Of a stretch of 5,440 nt of DNA, positions 3,585 through 5,440 are shown piece after piece. The stretch covers positions 1 to 5,440 of the forward strand of contig JACENB010000112.1 in NCBI GenBank assembly GCA_013867245.1, given 5' to 3'. This stretch comes from Nitrosopumilaceae archaeon. GTDB lineage: Archaea > Thermoproteota > Nitrososphaeria > Nitrososphaerales > Nitrosopumilaceae. How positions within the stretch are numbered: position 1 is the stretch's first letter; each line of letters begins with the position of its first letter. A model generated the notes under the pieces. The model made no database searches. It was not told the DNA's origin and saw nothing but the letters and a program-made list of their open reading frames with translations. A program made the translations under genes and the position numbers.

Positions 3585-5440
3585 AGTTCTGAATTTACTT
3601 CATCTAAAGTATGTAATGGCAAAGAACAAGAAAAATTTTTACAAATGAAGACAGAAGTTTGATCTTCAAAGGATTTACCTGAAAAGAAAGGATAATCAGA
3701 AAGAGCATTCAATTGTTCAGAATTTTCAATGGTCACCATAAAAGAACTAGGCAAATAAGTTGTAAATAGAGAATTACAAATTTCAGAATTTTCAGAATTT
3801 ATAATAGTTATTTCAATAGGTTTTTCCAAATATACAGAAAGTGTATTTAACAAATATCCAAATCCAAATGGGTTTTCTGCTGCCATTTGTGCCTGAGATT
3901 CCATAATTTTAATGGAAATATCAAGAAAAGATTGTTCTTGAGATAGATGATATAGTCTTAACATTACAAATGACGAAACAGAATTTCCTGAAGGCAAAGA
4001 TAAATCATAATTACTCTTTGGACGAATGATTAGTTTTTCATGATTATCAGAAGTCATAAAGAAACTATTATTTTCTGAATCCCAAAAATGATCAATTAAA
4101 TGAGTACCTAATTTCAATGCAAGTTTAAGATATTTTTGATTAGGTTCAATTTCAAATACATCCAATAGAGCATTAATGAAATAAGAATAATCTTCAAGAT
4201 AACCATTAATTTTTGCATTACCATTTTTGTAAGTTCTTAATAGATTATCATCAACAAACAAATTCTTTTCAATAAAAGAAATACAATTTTTGGCAGCATT
4301 TAGATATCGTATGTCATTTGTAACACGATATCCTTTTGCAAAAGCAGTTATCATCAAAGAATTCCAAGAAACTAGAATTTTATCATCTAATCCAGGAGAA
4401 ACTCTTTTTGATCTTACTTTTAATAATTTTTTTGAACAAGAATCTATAATTTCATGAACCTTTTGTTCAGATATTCCAAAATTAAATGCAATTGTTGAAG
4501 TATTAAGATTATTACAAAGGATACTATTTCCTTCCCAATTTCCACCATCAGTTACGTCAAAATAAAGACAAAATATTTCAGCATCATCACCAAGAATTTC
4601 TTTAATCTCATGTTTAGTCCAAACATAAAATTTTCCTTCTACACCTTCAGAATCTGCATCATAAGCAGAATAAAATCCTCCCTCTGATGAAGTCATTTCA
4701 CGTAAAACAAAATCAAGAGTTTTTTGTAAAACATTCAGATAAAATGGGTCTTTGGTAATTTGATATGCTTCACAATAATTTACAGGCATGAGAGCATTGT
4801 CATAGAGCATTTTTTCAAAATGAGGCACTAGCCATTTTGTATCAGTTGAATACCTGTGAAACCCTCCTCCAATTTGATCAAAAATTCCACCTTTTGCCAT
4901 TTTTTTCAAAGTTTTTAATGCAAATTCATTAAATTTTGATAAATTTGCCATTTTTGCATATCTAAATAGAAATGAAATATTTGCAGCATTTGGAAACTTA
5001 GGAGCAGAACCAAATCCTCCATAAGTAGGATCTCCCAGTTGGAATAAATTCATTGCAGCTTCATCAAGTAAAGTGCGTTCTAATTTTGAGGGAGTTGTAA
5101 TTTTTTCAGTTTTCTGTAATGCGTAAAGAAAACTCTCTGCAGATTTTTCAACATCTTTTGGTTTCTCTTTCCAAGCTTGTGCTAATTGTCTACAGATACT
5201 TCCGAATCCAGGACGTCCATAGGAATCCAAAACAGGAAAATATGTTCCAGCATAGAATGGTTTTTGATCAGGTGTAAGAAAAATACTCAGTGGCCAACCA
5301 CCTTGACCCGTAGCTATTTGACAAACTTTTTGATAAATATCATCAATATCAGGACGTTCTTCACGATCAACTTTTATGTTTACAAAATGTTCATTCATAA
5401 ATTCAGCAACATCATTATTTTCAAATGATTCATGTGCCAT
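3581..5440 (-). CDS. COG1331/DUF255 family protein (thioredoxin-like domain plus alpha/alpha barrel, YyaL/SPATA20-like), 5'-partial
   Basis: The frame reads from the right edge to TAG at 3581-3583. The codon at 5438-5440 is ATG, but it is almost certainly internal. Family members begin about 55-60 residues earlier with a segment ending CHWCHVM, directly followed by a sequence like the visible MAHESFE. The gene is therefore cut, and its thioredoxin-like CxxC is missing here. Numbered from the visible Met, the remaining thioredoxin-like part has KVDREERPD (23-31), TGQGGWPLSIFLTPD (44-58) and FYAGTYFP (62-69). Next comes the six-hairpin barrel related to N-acylglucosamine epimerases and glycoside hydrolases: YGGFGSAPKFP (140-150), GGIFDQIGGGFHRYSTD (184-200), WLVPHFEKMLYDNA (203-216), AYDADSEGVEGKFYVW (259-274), then KILVSWNSLM, NGYLEDYSYF and LPSGNSVSSF. 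The 619 residues plus the missing part match the usual family length near 680. The family is broadly conserved but its biochemical role is not settled; a redox or sugar-related activity is inferred. Cytosolic. Confidence 0.93.
   Translation of the reverse strand: MAHESFENNDVAEFMNEHFVNIKVDREERPDIDDIYQKVCQIATGQGGWPLSIFLTPDQKPFYAGTYFPVLDSYGRPGFGSICRQLAQAWKEKPKDVEKSAESFLYALQKTEKITTPSKLERTLLDEAAMNLFQLGDPTYGGFGSAPKFPNAANISFLFRYAKMANLSKFNEFALKTLKKMAKGGIFDQIGGGFHRYSTDTKWLVPHFEKMLYDNALMPVNYCEAYQITKDPFYLNVLQKTLDFVLREMTSSEGGFYSAYDADSEGVEGKFYVWTKHEIKEILGDDAEIFCLYFDVTDGGNWEGNSILCNNLNTSTIAFNFGISEQKVHEIIDSCSKKLLKVRSKRVSPGLDDKILVSWNSLMITAFAKGYRVTNDIRYLNAAKNCISFIEKNLFVDDNLLRTYKNGNAKINGYLEDYSYFINALLDVFEIEPNQKYLKLALKLGTHLIDHFWDSENNSFFMTSDNHEKLIIRPKSNYDLSLPSGNSVSSFVMLRLYHLSQEQSFLDISIKIMESQAQMAAENPFGFGYLLNTLSVYLEKPIEITIINSENSEICNSLFTTYLPSSFMVTIENSEQLNALSDYPFFSGKSFEDQTSVFICKNFSCSLPLHTLDEVNSEL

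Noticed and set aside
3715..3800. Repeated TTCAGAATTT units
   Set aside because: They are inside the conserved large gene, encode Asn-Ser-Glu repeats near its C-terminus, and are explained by low-complexity AT-rich codons.
5186..5428. 80-aa + strand open frame within the large minus-strand gene
   Set aside because: It is antisense to strongly conserved family motifs (KVDREERPD, GGWPL) and has no recognisable content.
1..5440. tRNA, rRNA, CRISPR array, insertion sequence or attachment site
   Set aside because: No cloverleaf with GTTCRANTC-type arm, no regularly spaced repeats, no transposase or integrase motifs and no flanking terminal repeats were found by reading.

Overview
The window is about two-thirds A+T. 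It has short intergenic gaps, many TTG starts, and AT-rich boxes lying about 25-27 bases before the start codon with no Shine-Dalgarno sequence. That pattern of leaderless archaeal transcription, together with the small lysine/isoleucine/asparagine-rich proteins, suggests a marine ammonia-oxidising archaeon (Nitrososphaerota/Thaumarchaeota, Nitrosopumilus-like). The taxon is an inference from style; no taxonomic marker gene is present.

Layout, left to right. (1) The 3' part of a 2-oxoglutarate/Fe(II) oxygenase gene, cut by the left edge (+). (2) A two-gene + strand unit: a 96-aa soluble protein of unknown function, and a 229-aa membrane-anchored helical protein whose TTG start overlaps the upstream TGA. 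(3) Three minus-strand genes at 1586-2651: a 153-aa unknown, a 43-aa leucine-zipper microprotein that is easily missed, and a 105-aa protein with a C-terminal Cys/His cluster. (4) Three + strand genes at 2734-3584: a 104-aa helical protein, a 30-aa single-span membrane microprotein, and a 106-aa beta-rich protein. The last two, and probably the first, have their own leaderless-type promoters. (5) A large minus-strand gene of the COG1331/DUF255 family (YyaL/SPATA20-like: thioredoxin-like domain plus alpha/alpha barrel). It is cut by the right edge just after the expected CxxC active site.

Only the two edge genes have a recognisable family, and both are incomplete here. The rest look like lineage-specific proteins of unknown function, so no joint pathway can be reconstructed. 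Apart from the 597/884 pair, the genes look individually transcribed rather than part of one system. I see no mobile element, CRISPR array, tRNA, rRNA or defence system. The most informative points are the two microproteins, the regular box-to-start spacing, and the two edge-truncated enzymes whose apparent starts are internal codons.
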